From: Aphrocallistes beatrix
Lineage: Eukaryota > Porifera > Hexactinellida > Sceptrulophora > Aphrocallistidae
Direction of reading: 5' to 3'
Length of the DNA: 64,000 nt
NCBI GenBank assembly: GCA_963281255.1
Contig: OY725495.1
Coordinates: forward strand, 1,488,001 to 1,552,000
Shown: piece by piece, positions 23,137 through 34,639 of the stretch
How the letters are laid out: the number at the start of each line of letters is the position of its first letter
Position numbering within the stretch: the stretch's first letter is position 1
The notes under the pieces: generated by a model
Seen by the model: the letters and a program-made list of their open reading frames with translations, nothing else
Database searches by the model: none
Told to the model about the DNA's origin: nothing
Position numbers and translations under genes: made by a program

Positions 23137-23861
23137 CAGGGTGGCTTTTAAGTTCTTTCCCAAGCTTGATTATGTATAAAATTTATACTCAAACAATCTT
23201 AGTTATTATGGTCTTCAGAGATTGTAATTAAAATATTATCAATGATTTTAAAAGATTTTTCGAGTCTAAGACTTAGAACTGTGTTTTGTGGGGAAAATAT
23301 GTGTCCTGGCGCGCAGCGAATTTCGAGAATCAGGGTCACTGCTTCTGTAAAAAATGTCTCTATAATCGATGTTCCATGACGATTTAGCACCAGATACCTT
23401 TCATTCACCATTAAAATATTCACACATCCATTGAATTCATTATCACAAACGAGATAAAGTTATTATTTCAAAATCACCCAAAATTACACTTTTTTTATAT
23501 CACCAAAAATCTGATCCAAATGGTTCTCAATATATACTGATCTAAACATCCTATATTTCTAAATATGTATAGTGTTCGAGGAAAATATGAGAGCTAATTT
23601 GTCCTAGAATTTGAAGACTCTAGAAATTAATTTGAAAAGCAGTGGGCCCTGATTCTCGAATTTCTCTTCGCGCCAGGACACATATTTTCTCCGCAAACTC
23701 ACCATGCAAAACACAGTTCCAGGTCTTAGACTCGAAAGATCTTTTAAAATCATTGAGAATATTTGAATTACAATCTCTAAAGACCATAATAACTAAGATT
23801 GTTTGAGTATAATAAATCTTATACCTAATCAAGCTTGGGAAAGAACTTTAAAGCCACCCTG
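23137..23861. mobile_element. Long-TIR MITE of the CAGGGTG family, copy 2
   Basis: The ends CAGGGTGGCTTTTAAGTTCT and AAGAACTTTAAAGCCACCCTG are inverted. The arms carry GTTATTATGGTCTTCAGAGA and its complement. ORFs across it are shadows. A hAT MITE has split its left end. Confidence 0.85.
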
Positions 23862-24462
23862 TATATACACTACTTATCTTGAGTTACTCTACCATACCAT
23901 GCGGTTAAACGGCTCCTTTTCTGGAATGCCTATTCGTTTTTTGTCGAAATTTAAAAAAACAACATTTAAAACATGTATTTATGAATTCGTTTCAGATTTA
24001 TGTTCCACCCTATAATATTCTGGTAATCCATGGTGTCTTTTTTTTCTTTTTTAGTCTGGTATAGTCAACCTTCCAAAAGTCACCACCATAGCCAGCACCA
24101 ATAGTAAATACCTCGGTTACGAGCGCTAATATATGATCCCTGATATTTTAATACTTCAATCTAAATAATATCAGCAATAATTTTTGATCAATTCACTAAT
24201 CAATATTATGTACAGAATATACATAAAGGAAGTTCAATATAGCGAGTTTCGACTGTACAATTATTTATTTTAGCAAAAAATAAGATTTAATATTGTGTAT
24301 AATCTGAAGGCAGCCTCATATCGATAATTCGAAAACATGGATAATTATATAGTTTTATATAAAATTTGTGTCACTGTAACTAAAAACTATCCAATTTTCC
24401 TTCCATCTTTATTTATGTAACCAAATTTTAAAATTATGTTATTAACATTTTCTTTACTTTAG

Positions 24463-24522
24463 GAGATGCTACCTTTTGACGGGAATAAAGTATTTTTTGA
24501 AATCCATAAAGAATTAAGGAAA
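24463..24522 (+). CDS. HTT: Huntingtin, exon corresponding to vertebrate exon 4
   Basis: Exactly 60 bp between acceptor TTTACTTTAG and a strong donor AAA|GTGAGT, in phase 0 at both sides. It encodes EMLPFDGNKVFFEIHKELRK, aligning residue for residue with human [20 protein letters not shown] (conserved L..E..KE..K). Human exon 4 is also 60 bp by my recollection. It is too short to appear as an ORF; it was found by expecting the continuation of the exon at 18944. The intron that follows is the largest here, 14835 bp. Confidence 0.92.
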
Positions 24523-24884
24523 GTGAGTGATTTTCTAATTTTAACCTAACTCAATGCATGTAAATGAATGATAATGCTAGTATGCTACTCTAAACTTGAA
24601 TTCTAATTGTTTGATGGAATGTTTCCAACGCAATTATAGCAATACAAAATTATGGAAATTGATCAAACGAGATTATCATGATTACTATATGACATTAATT
24701 ATGTAGATTTCATATATTCATTTGGTGCCTAACGAGTCACTTAATGGAGCTGCACTGTCAGTCTGTTTAACACCTCACCCAGATTGTGAACCCCCTGAGA
24801 AGATATTCGCATGGATTAAGGGAGTATATAAATCAATAAACTTTTAAAATTTTCGATATATATATATATCTACATATCCATCAA

Positions 24885-27425
24885 CCGATTTGTCTGAACT
24901 TTGCTGTGCGACAAGCCACTGATATGTCTTTACTTTTGTGAAAATTTCAGATCAATCGGTCATGTGTTTTTGACTTATGACGTAACAAATAACTCGAAAA
25001 ATATTCATCAAACTCTTTCATAAATTGCTATACTCATGTTTTACAATGGAGAATATGAAAACCATGAGTAAATTAAGTTTTGAGTTCCTTTTCTTTGTGA
25101 AAACTGGAGCTGAAACTGAAACCAACTCCGGAAGCAAACTGGAGCTATGACGTAACAAAAATGTATATTTTGGAAACAGTTTTATTTTTTAGTATTTTAA
25201 TGTCTATAGTCATAATTCATTGTATAAAAAAATTCATTTGGTTTCCATATGTTCTCTTTGAGTTATTCACATTTTTGTACGCTTTCTATATATAACTCAA
25301 AATTTTATCCCTTTTGTAAAAATATAAAATTGACTTGACAACTCTCAATTTCTACCATTTTGAAAATGCTTTTATGTCTTCCTCTATAATATCACTCATT
25401 CATACAACATTCTGCAATTGCTATGTGCAGTAGGAATTATAAGTCTGTTGTATATTTGACCGCAAACAGACTAAACAAAACAACAGTGCAATGTTGTTGT
25501 TGTTATGTAATAGGAATGCAATAAATGTCACTAATGAGTTGAACAGTTAATTTAGGAGGGCTAATATTTGGTGAACAATCCGATATTTAGTCCGACTATA
25601 GCACTCTGTACATAAGGCCTCCCATCTAAATCTCAAAAATGGACCAGGGATGCGGTCGAAGATGGTTGAACAAATACCTGATCTGCATAAAATCATCAAC
25701 GACGCAGAATAGAGCTTCGGAATGTATTACCAACATATATAAATATGGCGGCGAAGTATTCATATCCGTTGTTAAAATTTTGATTAGTCATCATATGATT
25801 GCACAATATGTTATATATTGAACAAATTTAGTGATTTTCAGAGATTGTTTAAGGACACTTCTAAGCGGTTGTTTTATTATAGTTTTTTCGTATAGAACCG
25901 AAATGTGAATGAGTTGATACGAAATTTTTTATGGAATGTTGCTACATTCTAGCGTTGCTATGGAAACGCATCTTGATCAGTTGAGGTCATATCTTTAAAA
26001 CCGCAATAACTAGCATTTAAATTTTATTTTATTTGATAGCCAATAGACTACTTCCTATTTAGCGATTATATAATTTCTACGGCTAAATTCAAATGGTTTA
26101 CGAATTATTAGAGAAATTACCAAATCTGACCAAAGTGATAAATTGTCTGATAACTCGTAAACCATTGAATTTAGACACAAAAATTATATAATCGCTAAAT
26201 AAGAAGTACTCTATTGGCTTTCAAATAAGATCAAATTTGAATGCTAGTTATTGCCGTTTTATAGATATGACCTCAACTGATCAAGATGCGTTTCCATAGC
26301 AACGCTGGAATGTAGCAACATCCCATAAAATTTTTTGCATCAACTCATTCACAGTTCGGTTCTATACGAAAAAACTATAATAAAACAACCGCTTAGAAGT
26401 GCCCTTAAACATGCTCTGAAAATCACTAAATTTGTTCTAAATATAACAAATTGTGCAATCATATGATGACTAATCGAAATTTTAACAACGGATATGAATA
26501 CTTTGGCACCATATTTATATATGATATTAGGCAAATCAGGTATTTGTTCAACCATCTTCGACCGCATCCCTGGTCCATTTTTGAGATTTAGATGGGAGGC
26601 CTTATGTACAGAGTGCTATGGTCGGGCTAAATATAAGATTGTTCACCAAATATTAGTCCTCCTAAATTAACTGTTCAACTCATTAGTGACATTTATTGCA
26701 TTCCTATTACATAGCAACAACAACATTGCACTGTTGTTTTGTTTAGTCTGTCTGCGGTCAAATATACAACAGACTTATAATTCCTACTCCACATATCAAT
26801 TGCAGAATGTTGTATGAATGAGTGATATTATAGAGGAAGACATAAAAGCATTTTCAAAATGGTAGAAATTGAGGGTTGTCAGGTCAATTTTATATTTTTA
26901 TAAAAGGGATAAAATTTTGAGTTATATATAGAAAGCGTACAAAAATGTGAATAACTCAAAGAGAACATATGGAAACCAAATGAATTTTTTTATACAATGA
27001 ATTATGACTATAGACATTAAAATACTAAAAAATAAAACTGTTTCCAAAATATTCATTTTTGTTACGTCATAGTTCCAGTTTGCTTCCGGAGTTGGTTTCA
27101 GTTTCAGTTCCAGTTTTCACAAAGAAAAGGAACTCAAAACTTAATTTACTCATGGTTTTCATATTCTCCATATGTAAAACATGAGTATTGCAATTTATGA
27201 AAGAGTTTGATGAATATTTTTCGAGTTATTCGAGTTTAATATGGGATGGTGATTTTACCATTGTGAAAATCCTTGGTCAAAAAGCAAAAAATCAAAATTT
27301 TGTGACGTCATAAGTCAAAAACCACATGACCGATTGATCCGAAAATTTTACAAATGTAAAGACATATCAGTGGCTTGTCGCTCAGCAAATTTCAGACAAA
27401 TCGGTTGATGGGGGTGAAATAACTG
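24885..27425. mobile_element. 2.5-kb near-perfect palindrome (foldback element)
   Basis: The arms 24885-26105 and 26125-27425 are inverted copies through almost their whole length; the turn lies near 26115. Landmarks in both arms: CATCAACCGATTTGTCTGAA (outer), GCTTCCGGAGTTGGTTTC, CCAGGGATGCGGTCGAAGATGG, and TAGCGATTATATAAT next to the centre. The right arm has extra bases near 27240-27310. The repeated ORFs are shadows. A related 1-kb palindrome lies at 46.09-47.13 kb. The outer ends lie in TA repeats, so no target duplication can be defined. Confidence 0.85.
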
Positions 27426-27464
27426 GTTGATTTGACATGGAGTTCCCCATATATATATATATAT

Positions 27465-27600
27465 ACACACTATGCGGACAAAAATATTTCAAAACTTGAT
27501 TCTTCCACATACAAATAATACTAAATCTGATTTCAGATTCGAATTCTGCACATTCGAATTAGTCATTGTTGAACATAACTATTAAATTACTCAATTCAAT
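27465..27600 (+). mobile_element. Tc1-type MITE end fragment
   Basis: Has CACTATGCGGACAAAAATAT followed by ACATACAAATAATACTAAAT and TTCGAATTCTGCACATTCG, matching (inverted) the fragment ending at 43765 and the style of the element at 17683. Only one end is present. Confidence 0.55.
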
Positions 27601-27859
27601 GAACAATCTTATCATCTGTTGGGTAGGCCTGCGGGATTAGAAGGAAGCCTGTGGAGGCTAGCAGCTGCTCCTAAGATGGCAAGTAGGTATGCAGAAGTGT
27701 GGCTGGGTGTAGTTAAATAATGGGTAGGCATGGCGGCCATGGCCGTCTCACTTTTGAGGAGCTTCGACTGTACTGTATATATATATACCGTAGAACTCGG
27801 ATAAGAAGTAGCCCTTCAAAAAGGAATTATTTTGTTTGTACTACATAGAAATATTTAAT

Positions 27860-28020
27860 ATCAAAACACTGAGATTTTTTTTTTTCTGTTTGTCCGAATT
27901 GATCGAAGAATTGGCAATTCGTAGAGATATGAAAATTGGCATGTGGGTGTCAAATGATGAATCTACGCTTAAGTTCGAGGATCAAAGCGAAATTTTCACA
28001 CCTCTGTTAAAAAAACGGAA
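27860..28020 (+). mobile_element. Helitron-like 5' end, second subtype
   Basis: It has a T-run, TGTTTGTCCGAATTGATCGA, then ATGAAAATTGGCATGTGGGT. The same order appears inverted at 56785-56960, and in shorter form (ACGAATTGATTGAAGAAAC ... TTGGCATGTGGGAG) in the 490-bp family. This suggests related 5' regions on different elements. Confidence 0.5.
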
Positions 28021-28155
28021 AAACAATTTTTCGCACCTTTTCTACATACAATGCTATATAGTATTTAGTATGGTTTTACTCTATCAATAGAACTCATTTA
28101 CGACACTATTGTAGGGTGTCATTGTTATTAATACTTCAAAGCAATAACATATATA

Positions 28156-28928
28156 CAGGGTGACCCATAAGTTCTGTTACAAGCTTCATTAGGTATAAAA
28201 TTTCTTGTACTCAAACGATCTTAGTTATTATGGTCCTTAGAGATTGTAATTCGAATATCCTCAATGATTTTAAAAGATTTTTCGATTCTATGACTTAGAA
28301 ATGTGTTTTGTATGGTGAGTTTTGAGAGAAAAAAAATGTGTCCTGGACCGCAGCGAAAATCGTGAATCAGGCCCCACTGCTTCTGTAAAAAATGTCTTCA
28401 TAATCGATGTCCCATGACGATTTAGCACCAGGTACCTTTCTTCGCCATAAAAAGATTTCATAAATCCACTGAATTCGTTATCAGAAACGAGAAAAAGTTA
28501 TTCAGTCGCAGTTCAAATTAGGTACATTTTGCAAAATTCCCCAAAATGGCACTTTTTTTCACATCACAGAAAAATATGATCCAAATAGTCTTCAAAATGC
28601 ACTGATCTGAACATCTTATATCTCTACAAATTTAGAGTTCGCGAGGGAAATGTGTGAGCTAATTTTTCCTAGAATTTGAAGACTCTGGGAAGATAACTTG
28701 AAAAGCAGTGGGGCCTGATTCACGATTTTCGCTGCGGTCCAGGACACATTTTTTTTTCTCAAAACTCACCATACAAAACACATTTCTAAGTCATAGAATC
28801 GAAAAATCTTTTAAAATCATTAAGGATATTCGAATTACAATCTCTAAGGACCATAATAACTAAGATCGTTTGAGTATAAGAAATTTTATACCTAATGAAG
28901 CTTGTAACAGAACTTATGGGTCACCCTG
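28156..28928. mobile_element. Long-TIR MITE of the CAGGGTG family, best copy
   Basis: It runs from CAGGGTGACCCATAAGTTCT to its complement at the right end, flanked by TA. The inverted arms are about 220 bp and nearly identical (GTTACAAGCTTCATTAGGTA; TTATGGTCCTTAGAGATTGT). The roughly 330-bp middle contains CATGACGATTTAGCACCAGG. 773 bp, non-coding. Confidence 0.9.
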
Positions 28929-29029
28929 TAGATGTCTCAATTATATTTTAGTGTCTAGCAATAAAAATGTTCTATACATATTTTACACCATTATATGCAT
29001 ATTTTAACACTATTTGAAGAATTTTAAAA

Positions 29030-29545
29030 ATTCGGTGGTGACAATGGTTGACATATGTTTTTTAGAGGTGTAGATTTCAAATATCATATTTTTAGATCTG
29101 TCCGATAAATTTTTTGTTAACTTTTGTTTACAATATATACATGAAGTATACAAATCTCAAAAATATGCTAGAAACTAGCTTTCAACTGTTAGCATAGACT
29201 TTTTATCGATCTCGAATATTATCTTATCAGGTCTATATGATAAATTAATTATTTACTTTTTTGTACAGTAGATACATAAAGTATGCAAATCTCACAAATA
29301 TTCTAGCAATTTGCTTTCAACGGTTCACACGGGGTTTTCAGGGGTGTAGATTTATAATATCATATTTTTGAGTAAATTTGATAATTGTTGTTTACTTTTG
29401 TTTACAACAGATGCATAAAGTAAACCAATCTCAAAATCTGCTGGATCCAAGCTTTCAAAGGTTGACATGGGGTTTTGGGGTGTAGAGTTCGAATATTGTA
29501 TTTTCGAATCTATGTGATTAATTACACAGGCCAACAAAAAAATAT
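29030..29545. repeat. Tandem repeat, unit about 135-138 bp
   Basis: Four or so diverged units, each with TTTGTTTACAAYAGATACATAAAGT-type words, a CTAGAAACTAGCTTTCAAC core and TGACATGGGGTTTT-GGGGTGTAGA. Core spacings are about 135 and 138 bp. Related units occur at 31690-31850, 35640-35960, 59380-59660 and 60320-60520, the last two attached to the GC-rich terminal module. Confidence 0.75.
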
Positions 29546-29758
29546 TTTTGTCTCTTGGCTCAGATTGTTGGAGCGTTTGGGGGTATCTCGGGGTTGCTGA
29601 ATCCGAAAATACTATTAGTTTTGCTGAATTGGCTCTACTTTTCTAGATATTACACAACCTTAAATTTTGAGATAATTTACAAATATATGCGATTTGTAGG
29701 TTTATTACAACATTTACATCTATTTGTTCACTCTATTTCCAGCATATTAGAACCTTTC

Positions 29759-31465
29759 ATGGATTCAAAGCGCATTAGACGTTGTTGCCTCAATGATCCT
29801 GATGTCTTTTGCTATATTTGTGGTGAATATATGACAAAGAAACATCGTTTTAATGTTAGAGATGTCACCAAAAAAGCTTATCAGGCTTACTTTGGTATGA
29901 AGTTAGGCGATCAGAATAAGTCATGGAGCCCTCACAAAGTGTGCAAGTATTGCACAGAAACCCTCCGCTTGTGGACACAAGGAAAAGCCAAATCCATGAA
30001 GTTTGGGATACCAATGGTTTGGCGAGAGCCCAAGAACCATCACGATGACTGTTACTTCTGCATGGTTAACATGTCTGGATGGAACCGAATGAAAAAGAAT
30101 TCGTGGCAATATCCTGACATAGATTCTGCAAGACGGCCAATTCCACACTGCAGCGAAATTCAGGTGCCTGTTTTTACATCTTTGCCTGATCTAGTTCCTG
30201 ATACTGCGTTTACTCAGGCTATTGATGAATCATCGGACAGCACTTACAGCAGCAATAGCTGTATTGAGTCCTTACAGATAAGTAAAGCGGAGCCTTTCAC
30301 ACAGGGGCAACTCAACGACTTAGTGAGAGACTTAGGCTTGTCAAAAGATGCTTCAGAGATCCTGGCTTCCCGTCTCAGTGAACACCATGTTCTCCACAGT
30401 GAAGCTATGATAACTTATTACCGACGCAGAGACGAAGAACTTATCCGCTATTTCAGTAAAGAAGGCGATTTCGTGTTTTGTAATAACATCCCAGGACTTC
30501 TCTCAGCGATGGGACTGTCCCAATACAATCCGAATGAGTGGCGTTTATTTATCGACAGCTCTAAACGGAGTTTAAAGTGTGTGTTGCTGCATAATGGTAA
30601 CAAGTTTGCCTGTGTTCCGATCGGCCATTCAGTAATCTTGAAAGAGCACTACGCAACTGTAAAGATGGTCCTACAAAAGCTGTGTTATGATGAACATAAC
30701 TGGATCGCGTGTGTGGACTTGAAAATGGTCAACATTCTGTTAGGACAGCAAAGTGGTTACATTAAATACCCATGCTTTCTTTGTTTGTGGGACAGCAGAG
30801 CGGATGAGGTGCACTGGGAAAAGAAGAACTGGCCCGTTCGTCAAGAGCTCGCCGTGGGGGAATAGAATATCGTTAACGAGCCACTAGTTAGCCGTGACCG
30901 TATCATCCTACCCCCACTACATATCAAGTTGGGACTGATGAAACAATTCGTAAAGGCATTGAACAAAGATGGTACCTGTTTCAGCTACCTCTGCTCAGTA
31001 TATCCTGCTCTGAGTAGCGAAAAACTTAAGGCAGGAATTTTTGATGGGCCACAAATCAGAAAACTGATAAAAGATGAAGATTTCGCCTCACACATGACTG
31101 GGGTAGAGGCTGCCGCGTGGTATTCCTTTGTCGATGTTGTAAAGGGATTTCTAGGCAACACCAAAGTAGCTAACTACCAGAATCTGGTCGAAGGCATGCT
31201 CAAGAACTTCCACAGTCTGGGAACCAGAATGAGCATAAAACTTCATTACCTCTATAGCCATTTAGAGAGATTCCCTGAAAATCTTGGTGATTTAAGCGAA
31301 GAACAGGGCGAGCGATTCCACCAAGACATCAGGACTATGGAGGAACGGTACCAAGGACGATGGGACGCTCACATGTTGTCAGATTACTGCTGGAGCCTTA
31401 TGCGTGATTGCGCCCAGGAACCTCACAAGAGGAAATCGTATAAGAGAACGTTCGTTCATGATTGA
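29759..31465 (+). pseudogene. Repeated-family zinc-binding protein, 568 codons with one internal TAG
   Basis: Translation from the ATG at 29759 stays in one frame to 31465 apart from a TAG at 30863-30865. The N-terminus has cysteine pairs (DVFCYICGEY, HKVCKYCTETL, DDCYFCMVNMSGW) suggesting zinc fingers. The middle has EWRLFIDSSKRSLKCVLLHN, VDLKMVNILLGQQSG and YPCFLCLWDSR. After the stop it continues PPLHIKLGLMKQFVKAL, GIFDGPQIRKLIK and EEQGERFHQDIRTMEERYQG. From memory this is a widespread, multicopy uncharacterised arthropod/cnidarian family, probably mobile. A lysine or glutamate codon becoming TAG is enough to explain the break. No transposase motif or terminal repeats were identified. It lies in the largest HTT intron. 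Confidence 0.75.
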
Positions 31466-31904
31466 TAAGTATTCAGATCATATTATATCTCAAATTATCT
31501 GCTTATTACGTACGTTCAATTCTAGTTATAAGGTAATACATACATACTATATACTATCAGTGAACACGATTCACGGATACTAAAAAACACATAATTTTAC
31601 AATATCACAAAAAGTAGAGCCAATTGACCAGAACTAGTGCCATTTTCGAACTCAGTGACCCCGATATACCCTAGAAATAGTCTCAACTTATCAGCCAAGA
31701 AAATGTTGTTGGCCAGTGTTATTTGCTTACTTTCGTTTGCAATAGATACATATAGTAAACAATTTCTAAAAACAGGCTAGAAACTATCTTCAAACGATTG
31801 ACATGGGGTTTTTAGGGGTGTAGTAGATTTCGAATTCTTTTTATTATGGAGCTAACTTTCTTCTTCACTTCTGAATTCATGATTCACCGTATATGGAGGA
31901 TGTT

Positions 31905-32195
31905 TTTGTTGACGCAGGGAAACTTTCCGCTTTTGTATAATTAGAAATTTCAGTTTTTCGACCATAATTCAGCCATTTTAAGTGATAGAAGGCTGAAATT
32001 TAATAGAATGTGTATGTTCATATATCACACATATGATGCAACTATCAACACAAAACGATGACTCATCACTGTTATCACGTCATCATTATGCAGTGATTTT
32101 TCGTGCGATATCGATTATAACAGTAGGACCGACGTATCTAGAGATGTTATCTCCCTTATAATTAACCAATGTGACTCCAGGCGCCACTTACTTCC
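31905..32195 (+). mobile_element. Helitron-like element fragment
   Basis: Carries the family words ATAATTAGAAATTTCAGTTT, GTGATAGAAGGCTGAAATTT, CGATGACTCATCACTG and CCTTATAATTAACCAATGTGA, then stops within the terminal module (CCAGGCGCC). The 5' end is missing. Confidence 0.65.
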
Positions 32196-32224
32196 TATTA
32201 GGTAATAATACTATTTAAACTACA

Positions 32225-32400
32225 ATTTAAACCTAAGTTGACTAATTTATCAATTAATGAATAATTCGAATAATTAAAATCAAAAGAAAATATCATGAAT
32301 TATATGAATGCTTTTTCGAATAATTCATATTTCCATGAATTATGAATTATTCGAATTATTCATTAATTTATTAATTTGTCAACTTGACTATAGAGTTAGT
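32225..32400. repeat. AT-rich foldback repeat of the TAAGTTGACTAATT type
   Basis: TTTAAACCTAAGTTGACTAA at the left is mirrored by TTTGTCAACTTGACTATAG at the right, with GAATAATTC words between. It resembles the MITE at 9186-9437. Confidence 0.45.
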
Positions 32401-32406
32401 TATGCT

Positions 32407-32470
32407 GTATTTTATACTGTATGTCCCATAATTATTGGCAGTGATTTCAAATTTGCCTCTATATTTTCCT
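32407..32470 (+). mobile_element. Solo end of the CAGTATGTCCCATAATTATTGG Tc1 family
   Basis: ACTGTATGTCCCATAATTAT followed by TGGCAGTGATTTCAAATT matches the ends of the element at 49707-51614. No matching second end lies nearby. Confidence 0.5.
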
Positions 32471-32599
32471 GGGGCTACTTTGATGATATACTTGTAGTAT
32501 ACTGTATGTCATGAAATTGATGATCCCTTGAATTTAACTTTATTACTTTTAACTAACTTACAAACTCATATAATTTACTTTCCTATGTATCCTTCTTCT

Positions 32600-33647
32600 A
32601 ATTGTAAACATGTCTTAACTATATTTAGCATTCTTGCTATTAAAGCTTCCAGGGTATCAGTTGATGTCTGAGACCAGTCCTCCTTGACGTTTTTATCAGG
32701 GTTTCTTCATTGGTTGCAGATTCCAGTTCTTGGAGCTTCTCCTTCACGATAGCTCAGAGATTTTCAATAGGCGACAAATCAGGACTATTGCCAGGTCATC
32801 TACCTTTGATCCAGAATGAAGGAATGTTACGTTGCAACCAATTTTGGGCCAGGCGGGAGTGATGAGCCGGGGCCCCATCTTGCTGGAAAACGGCTACAGA
32901 CATGTCTGGAAGCATTTTCCTTTTCAGAATAGAGCCATTTTCTTTCTTTCTGTTGAAGTCAGAATAAAGATACTTTTCCAGTATCTCTTCTACATCATAT
33001 TTCCCAGTTACTACTACCATTTGTCCTTTGGGAATTACATGAAGTTTCCTCAATGCTCGGTAGCTCATCATTCCCCAAACCTGTATTTTCAGAGGATGCT
33101 TCAAATATTCATTTGAATTCACATCTTCCCTCTTGGAAGCCCAGATTCGGTCTGTCTGCTTGTTTGGGAGAGAAAATAACTGAAATGGGGACTCATCTGA
33201 AAATAAAACAGCTTTCCACTCCTCTGCAGTCCAGTTTTTTCTCTCTTTACAAAGTTTTATCGGAATTTCCTTCTGTTTGAGGGTCAACCTGGGCACTGTC
33301 TGGGGTTTGTAGCAATTGAGTTTTAGATTTCCGCGCAACTACGTCCTAATTGTCTCATGGGAAACCTTTGGTACATGTTTCGATAATCTATTTGCTCATT
33401 CTCTGCATGATTGTCTTCTTTTCCCCTTGCTTTTCGAAATTTTAATTTTTTCCACTCTGGTCAGCTTCTTTTTTCTGCCACGACCGTTGCGATTCGCCAA
33501 ACTTTTCCCCTCTCTGTGCTGCCGCCACCATATTTTTATTGTGGCAATTCCAACATCCAACGAATCAGCCACCTCTGTTTGCGACATTCCAGCAGATAAT
33601 TGTCCAATAGCATGATTCCGGGTAGCCAAAGAGTGCTCTTTCACCAT
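32600..33647 (-). pseudogene. Tc1/mariner DD37E-type transposase with in-frame stops
   Basis: It starts at ATG 33647: helix-turn-helix QTEVADSLDVGIATIKIWW, then a GRGRKKK hook, and in the same frame to VLFSDESPFQLFSLPNKQTD (first D), VAVFQQDGAPAHHSRLAQNW (second D) and NSPDLSPIENL (E). Thirty-seven residues lie between the second D and the E, as in the ITmD37E group described in mosquitoes. Four stops break it (after SCRE, after TIRT, after IKGR, and after IENL); two of these are TGA where tryptophan would be expected. The C-terminus after 32760 is decayed. It is the closest relative here of the transposase at 7058-8091. Confidence 0.85.
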
Positions 33648-33650
33648 TTA

Positions 33651-34353
33651 CTTAGGGCGTTCAATATGTTCCAGGCCCAACTTTATATGTCAAAAAGTAA
33701 CAAAGACAAAGTATTTTCAATTCGTTTAATGAATTCGTTGCAGGATTATGCTTCGACTGGTATGTTGGTTGCTGTGATTATTAATATAATTACTATGGTT
33801 AGCACACACGATTATAGACCCGGTTTACGGTCCTTATAAACATTTCAATTTTGCCATTGAAAAGACTGGAAAACAATTTGTATGGATCAAATTCCTCAAA
33901 ATTGGTAAATAATATCGTTGAAATGTGAAATAATCAAGAAGGCATGGAGAAGATGCAAACGGGAGGTGTTCAGTTGAATATTTTGTGATAAAAAGATGTT
34001 ATACTAATTATGGTGGATTTTTTCCAATTTTTAGCTACTTAAAGTGGGACAAAAGTGTCAGTGAATTGCAAAAAAAAACATTATTCCCCCAGCTTAAAAT
34101 TAGAAGAGTTCAAAGAAGTCAATCTCTATGTTATTTGATTTGCAGAATTCAATGGAGAGATTAGTTTTAATCTAAGTTTGCTCAGAACTGAAATACAAAT
34201 ATTAAGCTAAAACTCTCCATTATCACAGTAAATCAAATTGCCAGTAGAAAGATAACCCTCTAACGAATAGAAAAAAATAATTTCAAATACACATTGTTTC
34301 AGTTGCCTTCCGAATTATAAAGTTGGGCCTGGAACATATTGAACGCCCTAAGT
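33651..34353. mobile_element. Mariner-type MITE, CTTAGGGCGTTC ends
   Basis: Inverted ends CTTAGGGCGTTCAATATGTT and AACATATTGAACGCCCTAAG with TA on both sides; 703 bp; no transposase. The first dozen bases match those of the mariner at 57545 (CTTAGGGCATTC). Its edge lies three bases upstream of the ATG of the DD37E relic, so it may have inserted there. Confidence 0.85.
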
Positions 34354-34639
34354 ATAACATCAAATCTCTAACTAAAAACAGATTTTTTTGCAACATTTCT
34401 CTAGTGATTCTTGTTGCGATTGTAGTGTAGGAAAATTTTATATTCCATTTTATAGATTCAAGTTAATGGTTCGATAACGAAATTGAGTTAAGATTGTTAT
34501 ATTGGAAAAATAATTGCAAAAATAAAAAAAATTGAAAGGGATCATCAATTTCTTGACATACTGTATGCTAATGTATAAGTAAAGTGAAGCAAAAGGAAAA
34601 TTTAATCTAAAACTTTGTTGAAAACAGGCACGATTCGCT

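Noticed and set aside
24885-27425. Mirrored ORFs beginning near a GRRWLNKYLIC-type and RSKMVEQIPDL-type start
   Set aside because: They are the same palindrome sequence read twice; short and without domain.
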